DNA of 64,000 bases from Microtetraspora glauca (GTDB lineage Bacteria > Actinomycetota > Actinomycetes > Streptosporangiales > Streptosporangiaceae), in NCBI GenBank assembly GCA_001570385.1, contig BBYL01000020.1, positions 1 to 64,000 on the forward strand. The letters are read 5' to 3'. Each line of letters opens with the position of its first letter. The stretch's first letter is position 1. This document shows, in pieces, positions 56,382 to 64,000 of the stretch. The notes under the pieces were generated by a model. That model was not told the DNA's origin, searched no databases, and saw only the letters and a program-made list of their open reading frames with translations. A program made the position numbers and the translations under genes.

Positions 56382-57320
56382 TCACCCAAGTCGTTTCGCC
56401 GCCAGCCGCTCGGGGTTGGGCCAGCGCACGTCGTGCACCCAGCCGGCCTTCTCGAACCAGCGGATCAGGCCCGCGCTGAGGTCGATCTGGCCCTTGAGCA
56501 CACCGTGCCTGGCGCAGGTCGGGTCGGAGTGGTGCAGGTTGTGCCACGACTCGCCGAACGACGGGATCGCCAGCCACCACACGTTGCGAGACTTGTCGCG
56601 GACCTCGAAGGCCTCCTCGCCGAAGACGTGGCAGATCGAGTTGATCGACCACGTGACGTGGTGGAGCAGACCGATGCGGACCACGGTGCCCCAGAAGAAC
56701 GCGGTGACCGCGCCCTGCCAGGACCAGGTCACCAGCCCGCCGAGAATCGGCGGCAGCAGCATCGAGCTGAAGGCGAGCGCCGGGAACCAACGGTGCAGCT
56801 TCATGACGTCCGGGTCCTTGACCAGGTCCGGAGCGTACTTCTCGCGGTTGGTGCGCTCGGACTCGAACAGCCAGCCCATGTGCGCGTAGAGCAGCCCCTT
56901 GGACAGGGACTTGAAGCCGGGGCCGAAGCGCCACGGTGAGTGCGGGTCGCCCTCCTTGTCGGAGAACTTGTGGTGTTTGCGGTGGGTGGCGACCCAGTCG
57001 AGCACGGACATCTCGAGCGAGAGGCTGCCGGCGATCCCCAGGATAATCTTCATGGTCCGGTTGGCCTTGAACGACCCGTGCGTGAAGTAGCGGTGCAGGC
57101 CCACCGTGACCCCGAGCCCGGACACCACGTAGAACACCGCGGAGATAATCACGTCGCTCCAGCCCAGGCCCCATCCCCAGGCGAACGGCACAGCGGCGAA
57201 CAGCGCGACGATGGGAGCTCCGACGACGATGCCGAAGGTGATCAGTTCGGCTCGGGTTTTCGGCTCCGGCTCGAACTCCGGCTTGGGCTGCCGTGCAGGA
57301 CGTTCGGTGAGGACAGTCAT
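56382..57320 (-). CDS. Membrane fatty-acid desaturase (acyl-CoA delta-9 type)
   Basis: A 312-residue membrane enzyme with the three His boxes HRYFTH, ATHRKHH and SWHNLHH and four membrane segments, the pattern of stearoyl-CoA desaturases. It introduces a double bond into acyl chains using two iron ions and an electron donor. GAGGTAG precedes ATG 57320. The upstream region has two overlapping palindromes. The TetR regulator encoded downstream on the same strand is the likely controller. Confidence 0.93.
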   Translation of the reverse strand: MTVLTERPARQPKPEFEPEPKTRAELITFGIVVGAPIVALFAAVPFAWGWGLGWSDVIISAVFYVVSGLGVTVGLHRYFTHGSFKANRTMKIILGIAGSLSLEMSVLDWVATHRKHHKFSDKEGDPHSPWRFGPGFKSLSKGLLYAHMGWLFESERTNREKYAPDLVKDPDVMKLHRWFPALAFSSMLLPPILGGLVTWSWQGAVTAFFWGTVVRIGLLHHVTWSINSICHVFGEEAFEVRDKSRNVWWLAIPSFGESWHNLHHSDPTCARHGVLKGQIDLSAGLIRWFEKAGWVHDVRWPNPERLAAKRLG

Positions 57321-57355
57321 GGGCTACCTCGCGAAGATGTGGGGAAGATGTCCGG

Positions 57356-57399
57356 CTACGCCACCGTAACCTACGCCATCGTAAGTTAGGAATTCCTAA
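57356..57399. promoter_or_regulatory. Overlapping palindromes upstream of the desaturase
   Basis: TAACCTACG-N4-CGTAAGTTA (57367-57388) is a 9-bp inverted repeat with one mismatch. It overlaps the perfect 14-bp palindrome TTAGGAATTCCTAA (57386-57399). CTACGCCA-n-CGTAA occurs twice in tandem. They lie 36-79 bp before the start codon. Confidence 0.65.
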
Positions 57400-57400
57400 G

Positions 57401-57806
57401 CCGCGAATGTAGGGAAGGTGACTCATTCCCACCCCAACTCGTGGCGCATCCATGCCTTGTGGAAGTGTCACTCGGTCTGCTACAAGCGTGGGTCCTCGGC
57501 GGTCGCGGAGCCAGGGTGGCGGGGCAACCTTTGCGCCAGGTTGGCGGCCCCCTGGCGGTCCTGTCCCGCTCGCACCGCACCGGCCGCGAATCGCGTTGAG
57601 TAGTCGGATTGCGACGGCTGATGCGTGGGAGAGGGCTACTACGGCTGTCTTCGTATAGATGTGCGCCAGGGTGCCTCGCTCTATCGGAAGATCGAGGGAT
57701 GGTTTCAGGGGATGGCGGGCGGAATTACCGAGTCGGCAGGCGGCCCCACCGATCGGTAAGGTGGGCCTTGGCCTGTCGTGGTCGGGGATCACGAGAGTCC
57801 GATTCA
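57401..57806. other. Non-coding region with long hairpin
   Basis: About 400 bp with no supported gene. A long imperfect hairpin occupies 57510-57556 (GCCAGGG/CCCTGGC outer stem, AACC/GGTT inner stem). A second, near 57740-57767, has GGCCCCACC and GGTGGGCC arms. The rest shows nothing recognisable. Confidence 0.4.
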
Positions 57807-57878
57807 TCCCGGATCGTCTAATCGGCAGGACTTTCGGTTTTGGTCCGAAATGTGGGGGTTCGAGTCCTCCTCCGGGAG
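57807..57878 (+). tRNA. tRNA-Gln (anticodon TTG)
   Basis: A 72-nt cloverleaf. The acceptor stem is TCCCGGA/TCCGGGA; the D-arm contains TCTAATCGGCAGGA. The anticodon stem TTCGG/CCGAA has loop TTTTGGT, giving anticodon TTG for CAA codons. The T-arm is GGGGG-TTCGAGT-CCTCC. CCA is not encoded. It lies upstream of glmU, the position also seen in other actinobacteria. Confidence 0.93.
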
Positions 57879-57897
57879 CTGCGTGTTCAGGTTCGAG

Positions 57898-57926
57898 GCC
57901 TGGTCGGGTGGTGAGACCGGCCAGGC
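57898..57926 (+). terminator. Terminator after tRNA-Gln
   Basis: A 9-bp stem, GCCTGGTCG with CGGCCAGGC (one G-U pair), is followed by TTCTTCCTT. It begins 20 bp beyond the tRNA. Confidence 0.7.
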
Positions 57927-58415
57927 TTCTTCCTTGTCCGGACCTTCTCGGTCGGGAACCGGGCCGGTTGCTCATCGCGGGCATGGGCGCACCGCTTGTC
58001 CGCCGCGATGCTCCGATCACTCGCATCTTCGCGACGGCGTTCGGCCCGATCGGACGGCTCACTGTCACGGCGCCTTCACTCGCCGGGACCGCCCGCTGCC
58101 GGGCCGCTGTCGGGCCGTTTTCGGCTGAGGAAGCAGCGCCGTGGTTACTGTCCGGAGTGTCCGGCAAGGTGAACATCGGGACCAGCGTCCTGACCCGGGC
58201 ACGCCGGCGTGCTCGGCCGCGGGTGATGGTGCTTCACCGTCACGTTGCGTGACCCCGAGCCGAGGGCGGCGTTCCAGGTGGGGGCTGGATTCCGGTTGGG
58301 GGACGGCAGGTAAGCTCACCTTGTCGAGTGGGTGACCGTGCGACGCCCTGGCGGTAGCCGTACGTGATCCTCAAGCCGACCCGTTTCAATCGCGGATCCG
58401 AGGGAGCCCCCGCAA

Positions 58416-59864
58416 GTGAGTGTGCCGCGCCCTGCCGCCGTCATCGTCCTCGCCGCGGGCGAGGGCACCCGGATGAAGTCGAGAACCCCCAAGGTCCTGC
58501 ACGAGCTGTGCGGTCGCGCGCTCGTCGATCACATGCTCGGCGCGGCCCGCGGGCTGGAGCCCGAGCGGCTGATCGTGGTGATCGGCCATGCCCGTGAGCA
58601 GGTCGAGGCCCATCTGGCCGGGAGCGCGCCGGACGCGCGCACCGTCGTCCAGTCCAGGCAGAACGGCACCGGCCACGCCGTGCGCACCGTCCTCGAGGCG
58701 GTCGGCACGATCAACGGCACGGTCCTCGTCACGTACGGCGACACGCCGCTGCTGCGCGCCGAGACGCTGAGCGCCCTGGTGGAACGGCATGCCGAGGACG
58801 GCAACGCCGTCACCGTGCTCACCGCGGTGGTGCCCGATCCGACGGGATACGGGCGGATCATCCGCGACACCACCGGCGCCGTCCTGGAGATCGTCGAGGA
58901 GAAGGACGCCACACCCGAGCAGCGGGCGGTCACCGAGATGAACTCGGGCGTCTACGCCTTCGACGGGTTGCTGCTCGCCGACGCGGTCAAGCGGGTGGGG
59001 GCGGCCAACGCCCAGGGTGAGGAATACCTCACCGACGTGCTGTCCATCCTGCGGGAGGACGGCCATCGCGTGGGGGCGCACGTCGCGGCCGACTACGTGG
59101 AGGTCGAGGGCGTCAACGACCGGGTCCAGCTCGCCTTCGCCCGGCAGGTGCTCAACGACCGCATCCTCAAGGCGCACATGCGGGCGGGGGTCACGATCGT
59201 CGACCCGTCCAGCACGCTGGTCGACGCCGGGGTGGTCATCGGCCCCGACGCCGTGATCCTCCCGGGGACCCAGCTCCACGGTGCGACGAGCGTGGGCGGT
59301 GGCGCCAGGATCGGCCCGGCCACGACGCTGACCGACACCGTGGTGGGCGAGGACGCCGTGGTGCGCAACGCGGTCTGCGAGGGCGCCGAGATCGGCGCGG
59401 AGGCGTCGGTCGGCCCGTTCGCCTACCTGCGCCCCGGCACCCGTCTCGGGCGCAAGGGGAAGATCGGGACATACGTCGAGACCAAGAACGCCGCGATCGG
59501 CGACGGCTCCAAGGTGCCGCACCTGACCTATGTCGGGGACGCGACCATCGGGACCGGGTCCAACATCGGCGCGGCGTGCGTCTTCGTGAACTACGACGGC
59601 GTCGACAAGCACCACACGGTCGTGGGCGACCACGTCAGGATCGGCAGCGACAACATGCTGGTCGCTCCGGTGCGGGTGGGCGACGGCGCCTACACCGCCG
59701 CCGGCTCGGTGATCACCAATGACGTCCCGCCAGGGGCGATGGCGGTGGCCAGGGGCAGGCAGCGCAACATTGAAGGATGGGTCACGCGCCGTCGTGCCGG
59801 GACCTCTTCGGCCGAGGCCGCCCGGCTCGCTCTGGCGGCTCAGGAAGAGGTCGACCAGGAATAG
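58416..59864 (+). CDS. glmU: Bifunctional UDP-GlcNAc pyrophosphorylase/GlcN-1-P acetyltransferase
   Basis: A 482-residue GlmU. The N-terminal uridyltransferase domain has VLAAGEGTRMKS, QNGTGHAV and YGDTPLL. From about residue 255 a left-handed beta-helix carries hexapeptide repeats with the acetyltransferase residues around RPGTRLGRKGKIGTYVETKN and FVNYDG. It makes UDP-N-acetylglucosamine for peptidoglycan. The start is GTG after a GAGGGAG site. prs follows on the same strand after 193 bp, as in mycobacteria. Confidence 0.96.
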   Translation: MSVPRPAAVIVLAAGEGTRMKSRTPKVLHELCGRALVDHMLGAARGLEPERLIVVIGHAREQVEAHLAGSAPDARTVVQSRQNGTGHAVRTVLEAVGTINGTVLVTYGDTPLLRAETLSALVERHAEDGNAVTVLTAVVPDPTGYGRIIRDTTGAVLEIVEEKDATPEQRAVTEMNSGVYAFDGLLLADAVKRVGAANAQGEEYLTDVLSILREDGHRVGAHVAADYVEVEGVNDRVQLAFARQVLNDRILKAHMRAGVTIVDPSSTLVDAGVVIGPDAVILPGTQLHGATSVGGGARIGPATTLTDTVVGEDAVVRNAVCEGAEIGAEASVGPFAYLRPGTRLGRKGKIGTYVETKNAAIGDGSKVPHLTYVGDATIGTGSNIGAACVFVNYDGVDKHHTVVGDHVRIGSDNMLVAPVRVGDGAYTAAGSVITNDVPPGAMAVARGRQRNIEGWVTRRRAGTSSAEAARLALAAQEEVDQE

Positions 59865-60057
59865 CGACCGAACAAGCGGCGCGAGGCCGTACGCAGTCAG
59901 CAAGGAGAGATCGAGGCGCGGGAGACCGCGTAACTTCCCGAGGGGAAACAGCCGCCGTGAGCGTGCACAGCGAGCGAGCAAGGGGGCACAGCGAGGTGCC
60001 GCGGGTACGGATGACGAGTTGCCGGATGGTGGCCGCATGTTCGGCGAGGAGAGCGTC

Positions 60058-61035
60058 GTGAGTGGAATCAAGGCGGCGGGCGAGCGGAACCTGATGTTCT
60101 TCTCGGGCCGGGCGTTTCCCGAGCTGGCCGAGGAGGTGGCGTCGAACCTCGGGGTGGAGATCACTCCGACGGCGTTGCGCGACTTCGCGAACGGCGAGAT
60201 CTACGTGCGCTATCTGGAGTCCGTCCGGGGCTGCGACGCGTTCGTGATGCAGTGCCACACCGCTCCGATCAACAAATGGATCATGGAGCAGCTGATCATG
60301 GTCGATGCCCTGAAGCGGGCCTCGGCCAAGCGCATCACCGTGATCATGCCGTTCTTCGGGTACGCCCGGCAGGACAAGAAGGGGCGCGGTCGCGAGCCGA
60401 TCACGGCGCGGCTGATGGCCGACCTGTTCAAGCAGGCGGGCGCGGACCGGCTGATGTCGATCGATCTGCACACCTCGCAGATCCAGGGCTTCTTCGACGG
60501 CCCGGTGGACCACCTGTTCGCCTCGCCGGTCCTGATCGACTATCTGCGGGACAAGCTCGACCCCGCGACCACGACGATCGTCTCGCCCGACACCGGCCGC
60601 GTGCGGCTGGCCGAGCGCTGGTCGGACGCGCTGGGCACCCAGGTGGCGTTCATCCACAAGCGGCGGGACCTCGACGTGGCGAACCAGGTCAAGGTGCACG
60701 AGGTGGTCGGCCGCGTCAAGGGACGCACCTGCGTTCTCATCGACGACATGATCGACACGGGCGGCTCGATCTGCAAGGCGGCCGACGCACTGTACGAGCA
60801 CGGCGCGACCGACGTGATCGTGGCGGCGACGCACGCGGTGTTCTCCGACCCGGCGGTGGACCGGCTGAAGAACTCCCGGATCTCCGAGGTGGTCGTCACC
60901 AACACGCTGCCGCTGGCGGAGGACAAGAGGTTCGACAGCCTGACCGTGCTGTCGATCGCACCGCTGATCGCGCGCGCCATCGAGCAGGTCTTCACCGACG
61001 GTTCGGTGACCAGCCTCTTCGAGGGCGACAGCTGA
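60058..61035 (+). CDS. prs: Ribose-phosphate pyrophosphokinase
   Basis: A 325-residue PRPP synthase with FFGYARQDKKGRGREPI, the SIDLHTSQIQGFF segment, the DLDVANQ flexible-loop region and the PRPP-binding DDMIDTGGS. It makes PRPP from ribose 5-phosphate and ATP. GAGGAG precedes GTG 60058; ATG 60037 upstream is an alternative. The much longer open frame overlapping glmU is a shadow. Confidence 0.95.
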   Translation: MSGIKAAGERNLMFFSGRAFPELAEEVASNLGVEITPTALRDFANGEIYVRYLESVRGCDAFVMQCHTAPINKWIMEQLIMVDALKRASAKRITVIMPFFGYARQDKKGRGREPITARLMADLFKQAGADRLMSIDLHTSQIQGFFDGPVDHLFASPVLIDYLRDKLDPATTTIVSPDTGRVRLAERWSDALGTQVAFIHKRRDLDVANQVKVHEVVGRVKGRTCVLIDDMIDTGGSICKAADALYEHGATDVIVAATHAVFSDPAVDRLKNSRISEVVVTNTLPLAEDKRFDSLTVLSIAPLIARAIEQVFTDGSVTSLFEGDS

Positions 61036-61091
61036 TCGCCCGTGACCCGCGGGTCCCCGCCGTCGTGGAGTGGCGGGGGCCGCGGTTCGGG

Positions 61092-61183
61092 TAGGCTGCT
61101 CAAGTTGCGCTCGTAACGCCTTCCGCTAGGGCGGGTGAGGGGGAGCGCGTCATCCATAGACGATCATCCCTAGGAGATGTGCC
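61092..61183 (+). promoter_or_regulatory. Promoter and structured leader of rplY
   Basis: A -10-like TAGGCT (61092-61097) is followed by an 86-nt leader. In the leader GCGCTC (61107-61112) pairs with GAGCGC (61143-61148), and CGCC (61117-61120) with GGCG (61130-61133), forming a possible ribosomal-protein leader structure. The ribosome-binding site is GGAG before the GTG. Confidence 0.35.
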
Positions 61184-61792
61184 GTGTCTGAGGTTCGCAT
61201 CGCCGCTGAGCTCCGTACGGAGTTCGGCAAGGGCGCCGCTCGCAAGATCCGCCGCGCCGACAAGGTCCCCGCCGTCCTGTACGGCCACGGCACCGACCCG
61301 AGGCACCTGACGCTGCCGGGCCACGAGGTCCTGCTGGCCCTGCGTACGGCCAACGTGCTGATCCGCCTGCAGGGTGAGGTGGACGAGCTGGCGCTGCCCA
61401 AGGGTGTCCAGCGTGACCCGATCAAGGGCTTCGTCGAGCACGTCGACCTGCTCCTGGTCAAGCGCGGCGAGAAGGTCACCGTCGAGATCCCGGTCACCGT
61501 CACCGGTGACGTGGTCGGCGGCGCCCTGCTCGACCAGCAGCTGGTGACGGTCTCGGTCGAGGCCGAGGCGACGCACATCCCGGCCGGTGTCGAGGTGGAC
61601 GTCGAGGGCAAGGAGGTCGGCTTCGCCGTCAACGCGAGCGACCTGAACCTGCCGAACGGCGTCACCCTCGCGGGCGACCCGGAGGCGCTGGTCCTGCACG
61701 TCGTCGCGGCTCAGGTGGCGGAGCTGCCGGCCGAGGGCGAGGCCGTCGTGGCCGAGGCCGCCGAGGGCGAGGCCGCCGAGGCCGCCGAGTAG
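61184..61792 (+). CDS. rplY: 50S ribosomal protein L25 (Ctc/TL5 form)
   Basis: A 202-residue two-domain L25. The N-terminal 5S-rRNA-binding domain starts with RIAAELRTEFGKGAARKIRR and VPAVLYGHG, followed by the TL5/Ctc C-terminal beta domain and a Glu/Ala-rich acidic tail. It binds 5S rRNA on the large subunit. The start is GTG. A strong terminator follows before pth. Confidence 0.95.
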   Translation: MSEVRIAAELRTEFGKGAARKIRRADKVPAVLYGHGTDPRHLTLPGHEVLLALRTANVLIRLQGEVDELALPKGVQRDPIKGFVEHVDLLLVKRGEKVTVEIPVTVTGDVVGGALLDQQLVTVSVEAEATHIPAGVEVDVEGKEVGFAVNASDLNLPNGVTLAGDPEALVLHVVAAQVAELPAEGEAVVAEAAEGEAAEAAE

Positions 61793-61811
61793 GAACGTTT
61801 CGCGTGAGAGG

Positions 61812-61839
61812 GTCCTCCACAGGATGTCCTGTGGAGGAC
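61812..61839 (+). terminator. Terminator after rplY
   Basis: A perfect 12-bp stem (GTCCTCCACAGG and its complement) with loop ATGT, followed by TTCTCC. It ends 22 bp before pth, so pth may depend on readthrough or its own promoter. Confidence 0.8.
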
Positions 61840-61861
61840 TTCTCCGTATGAGGAGACGGTG

Positions 61862-62464
61862 ATGGAGGATCAGCGCTGGCTGGTCGTCGGCCTGGGCAAT
61901 CCGGGGCCGGAGTACGCCGGTAACCGGCACAACGCGGGATTCATGGTGTCGGACGAGCTGGCGGCGCGGGTCGGCGGCCGGTTCAAGGTGCACCGGTCGC
62001 GGGCGGAGATCGTCGAGGGCCGGTTGGCGGGGGCTCCCGCTGTGCTGGCGAAGCCGCTGTCGTTCATGAACCTGTCCGGCGGCCCGGTGAAGGCGCTCGC
62101 GGACTTCTACAAGGTGGCCCCGGCCAACGTCGTCGTGATCCATGACGAGCTGGACATCCCGTACGGCGCCCTGCGGGCGAAGCTGGGCGGCGGCGACAAC
62201 GGGCACAACGGCCTCAAGTCGATCACCAAATCCCTGGCGACGCGGGACTACCTGCGGATCAGGTTCGGGATCGGTCGGCCGCCGGGCCGGATGGACGCGG
62301 CGGCCTTCGTGCTGAAGGACTTCGCGACGGTGGAGCGCAAGGACCTGCCGTTCCTGGTGGACCGGGCGGCGGACATGGTGGAGTCGCTGATCCGGGTGGG
62401 GCTGGAGGCCACGCAGAACACCTTCCACGCGGCCGACCTGAATCCGGTCAAGCCTCCTCGCTGA
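61862..62464 (+). CDS. pth: Peptidyl-tRNA hydrolase
   Basis: A 200-residue Pth with VVGLGNPGPEYAGNRHNAGF (catalytic His in NRHN), KPLSFMNLSGGPV, VIHDELDIPYG and GGDNGHNGLKSI. It releases tRNA from prematurely dropped peptidyl-tRNA. ATG 61862 sits 6 bp after AGGAG; GTG 61859 is an alternative. The 3' end overlaps the convergent exonuclease gene by 17 bp. Confidence 0.95.
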   Translation: MEDQRWLVVGLGNPGPEYAGNRHNAGFMVSDELAARVGGRFKVHRSRAEIVEGRLAGAPAVLAKPLSFMNLSGGPVKALADFYKVAPANVVVIHDELDIPYGALRAKLGGGDNGHNGLKSITKSLATRDYLRIRFGIGRPPGRMDAAAFVLKDFATVERKDLPFLVDRAADMVESLIRVGLEATQNTFHAADLNPVKPPR

Positions 62465-63083
62465 CGGCGTCCCCGGCGGCGGGGCGGTCCTCCTCGACGG
62501 TGGGGCGGTCGCGGTCCCGCCAGAGCATGAGGTTCTGGAAGAGCTCGGCCTGCTCGATCGCGTCGTCGAGGGCGTGGTGGGTGTGCCGGCGGGTGGATCT
62601 CACCTCGCGCGGCATCTGCCGTTTGGTGGACCAGGCGATCGGGACGCCGGCCTTCGCCGCGTAGAGCGTCTTGATGTCGATGCACCGGGAATGTCCGAAC
62701 GGAGATTCCCCGGTGAATTTCATGAAATACCAGTGGATCCACATCCAGTCGTAGGAAAGCGGGAACGCGGCCAGTACGGGCAGTGTGTCCCCGCAGACCT
62801 CGCGCACCCAGGCCGCGGCTGCGCTCATCGCCTCAGCCGGATGCCATCCCTCCCTGATCAGCGCGTCGCGGTCGAGGCCGCTCACGGCGAGGGCGGCGGG
62901 CACGTAGTCGTCGCTGATCGGGCGGAGTTCGGCGTAGAAGGTCGCCGATTCCGGTTCGGGCCTCTCAAACGTCCTTCCCGCCATACGTCCGGCGACCGCC
63001 ATGCCGAAACTCACCATGGAATAAGGGCCGGGAATGGGCCCGTCGGCTTCGATATCAACGGATATATACGTTTCGGCTTTCAC
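62448..63083 (-). CDS. DEDD-type 3'-5' exonuclease domain protein
   Basis: A 211-residue RNase H-fold protein. The first acidic motif is ISVDIEADGP, the middle contains RCIDIKTLYA, and the last is THHALDDAIEQA, as in DnaQ/DEDDh exonucleases. It probably trims nucleic acid ends; the substrate is unknown. GTG 63083 follows GAGGAG. It overlaps pth at the 3' end and is divergent from the glycosylphosphotransferase gene. Confidence 0.82.
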   Translation of the reverse strand: MKAETYISVDIEADGPIPGPYSMVSFGMAVAGRMAGRTFERPEPESATFYAELRPISDDYVPAALAVSGLDRDALIREGWHPAEAMSAAAAWVREVCGDTLPVLAAFPLSYDWMWIHWYFMKFTGESPFGHSRCIDIKTLYAAKAGVPIAWSTKRQMPREVRSTRRHTHHALDDAIEQAELFQNLMLWRDRDRPTVEEDRPAAGDAVSEEA

Positions 63084-63123
63084 GGATTCTCCTCAAGCGT
63101 GGCCATTCGGCCGCTAGCATTCC

Positions 63124-63152
63124 GTCACTGTCAGTAAGCGTTCAGTGACAGT
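63124..63152. promoter_or_regulatory. Overlapping inverted repeats in divergent promoter
   Basis: GTCACTG/CAGTGAC (63124-63149) and ACTGTCA/TGACAGT (63127-63152) are two perfect 7-bp inverted repeats offset by 3 bp. They lie between the exonuclease and glycosylphosphotransferase genes. Confidence 0.45.
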
Positions 63153-63188
63153 TCGATGGCAAATCGACCATGCGCGGGGAGGCGGGGC

Positions 63189-64000
63189 GTGCAGGAGGGC
63201 GAGCTGGCCGCGGCGGCCGTGGGCGTGCCGGGGGGCGTGTCCGCGTCTCCCGTTTCCCGGCCGCCGAAATGGGCCTCGCGGTACCGCTTCCACGCGGCAC
63301 TCGTCGACATCGCCTGTGCTCTCCTCGCTGGAACCACCGCTGTCGCGGCCCGGTTCGGCGAGGTTACTCCGTACGTCGCCCCCTATGTCGTGATGAGCGG
63401 GATGCTGCCGCTCCTGTGGTCGTGCTCGCTGGCGATCAACCGGGCGTACGAGCCGCGCCTGATCGGGGTGGGCTCCGAGGAGTTCCGCCGGATCGCCCAG
63501 TCCGGCTTCACGCTGACCGCCGCCGTCGCGATCGCCGCGTACGTGACGAAGACCGACATCGCCCGCGGTTACGTGGTGCTCGCCCTCCCGGTGATGACCG
63601 TGCTCACCCTCTGCGCCAGGTACGGCATGCGCCGCAGGCTGCACCGGCGCTGGGCGAGGGGCGGCTGCATGCGCAGGGTCGTGGCGGTCGGCCACCGGGC
63701 CGCGATCACGGATCTGACGCGCAGGTTCCGGCGCGAGCGCTACCACGGGATGGAGATCGTCGCCGCCTGCGTGCCGTACGACGCCTCGGGAGAGGTGGAG
63801 GGCGTGCCGGTGCTCGGCGACTTCACCGACGTCCCCTTGGTCGTGGAGCAGGCGGGGGCAGACACGGTGGCCGTGCTGGCCTGCCCCGAGCTGGACGGTA
63901 CGGCGCTGCGGCGGTTGGCGTGGCGGTTGGAGCGCAGCCGTACGGACCTGGTCGTCGCGCCCGCGCTGATGGAGGTTGCCGGGCCGCGCACCACGATCAG
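63189..64000 (+). CDS. Polyprenyl glycosylphosphotransferase-like protein, 3' end outside window
   Basis: The open frame from GTG 63189 runs off the right edge after about 270 codons. GGGGAGG precedes the GTG. The visible part has four to five membrane segments (for example FHAALVDIACALLAGTTAVA and VVLALPVMTVLTLCARYGM) followed by a CoA-binding-like Rossmann domain (RVVAVGHRAAI, GVPVLGDFTD, DTVAVLACPELD). This is the N-terminal half of WcaJ/CpsE-type enzymes, which load the first sugar phosphate onto undecaprenyl phosphate; the catalytic sugar-transferase domain would lie beyond the window. Confidence 0.8.
   Translation, partial: MQEGELAAAAVGVPGGVSASPVSRPPKWASRYRFHAALVDIACALLAGTTAVAARFGEVTPYVAPYVVMSGMLPLLWSCSLAINRAYEPRLIGVGSEEFRRIAQSGFTLTAAVAIAAYVTKTDIARGYVVLALPVMTVLTLCARYGMRRRLHRRWARGGCMRRVVAVGHRAAITDLTRRFRRERYHGMEIVAACVPYDASGEVEGVPVLGDFTDVPLVVEQAGADTVAVLACPELDGTALRRLAWRLERSRTDLVVAPALMEVAGPRTTI

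Noticed and set aside
57418..58252. ORFs running through the tRNA-Gln region
   Set aside because: They cross the tRNA and its terminator and have no recognisable domain.

Overview
This 64 kb window is chromosomal DNA of a very GC-rich actinobacterium. The gene styles point to the order Streptosporangiales: GTG and TTG starts, a CbpM-linked second DnaK operon, GSII-type glutamine synthetase, DUF222/HNH proteins and actinobacterial protein mannosyltransferase. The right half keeps the gene order of the Mycobacterium tuberculosis rsmI/pmt - metG - tatD - ksgA - ispE ... TetR - glmU - prs - rplY - pth segment. I see no prophage, insertion sequence, rRNA operon or CRISPR array. One tRNA gene (Gln, UUG) is present.

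Layout. 1-2 kb: a 5'-truncated DUF222/HNH gene swollen by in-frame repeats. 2-7.5 kb: an APC permease and choline-kinase-like gene, divergent from a dimethylglycine/sarcosine-dehydrogenase-like fusion; together they look like an N-methylamine uptake and oxidation module. 7.7-12.8 kb: a PfkB-like protein that has lost its catalytic Asp, a frameshifted gene remnant, a DJ-1/PfpI protein, a DUF72 protein and a large LuxR-type ATPase regulator. 13-19.3 kb: a dnaK-grpE-dnaJ-cbpM-clpB chaperone operon. 19.4-22 kb: glutamine synthetase II and an M17 aminopeptidase. 21.9-29.6 kb: a GntR regulator divergent from a proline-iminopeptidase plus dipeptide ABC transporter operon. 29.6-33.4 kb: a DctA-type C4-dicarboxylate carrier divergent from a CitA/CitB-type two-component system.

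33.4-47.3 kb: two small unknowns, then the conserved housekeeping and envelope block (protein mannosyltransferase, rsmI, a second GT-C-like membrane protein, a GT2 glycosyltransferase, metG, tatD, ksgA/rsmA, ispE, an ABC-F ATPase). Many of these genes appear to start on leaderless transcripts with a TAGnCT-like -10 box 6-9 nt before the start codon.

47.5-57.4 kb is the most accessory part: a cupin/TetR pair, two tandem secreted trypsin-fold proteins, a MarR/trans-aconitate methyltransferase pair, and a fatty-acid desaturase with a TetR regulator that carries a long charged tail built of 37-residue repeats. Each of these regulators has visible palindromes in its intergenic region. 57.8-64 kb: tRNA-Gln, glmU, prs, rplY, pth, a DEDD exonuclease and the start of a polyprenyl glycosylphosphotransferase that runs off the window.

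The observation most worth pursuing is the tandem pair of secreted trypsin/V8-fold proteins. Both keep the His-Cys motif, but the catalytic Ser position is Ile in both, and one copy has also changed the Asp to Asn. Both genes carry a perfect TGTGA-N6-TCACA (CRP-type) site at the same distance upstream, and identical terminators downstream. They look like a duplicated, CRP-controlled pseudoprotease system.
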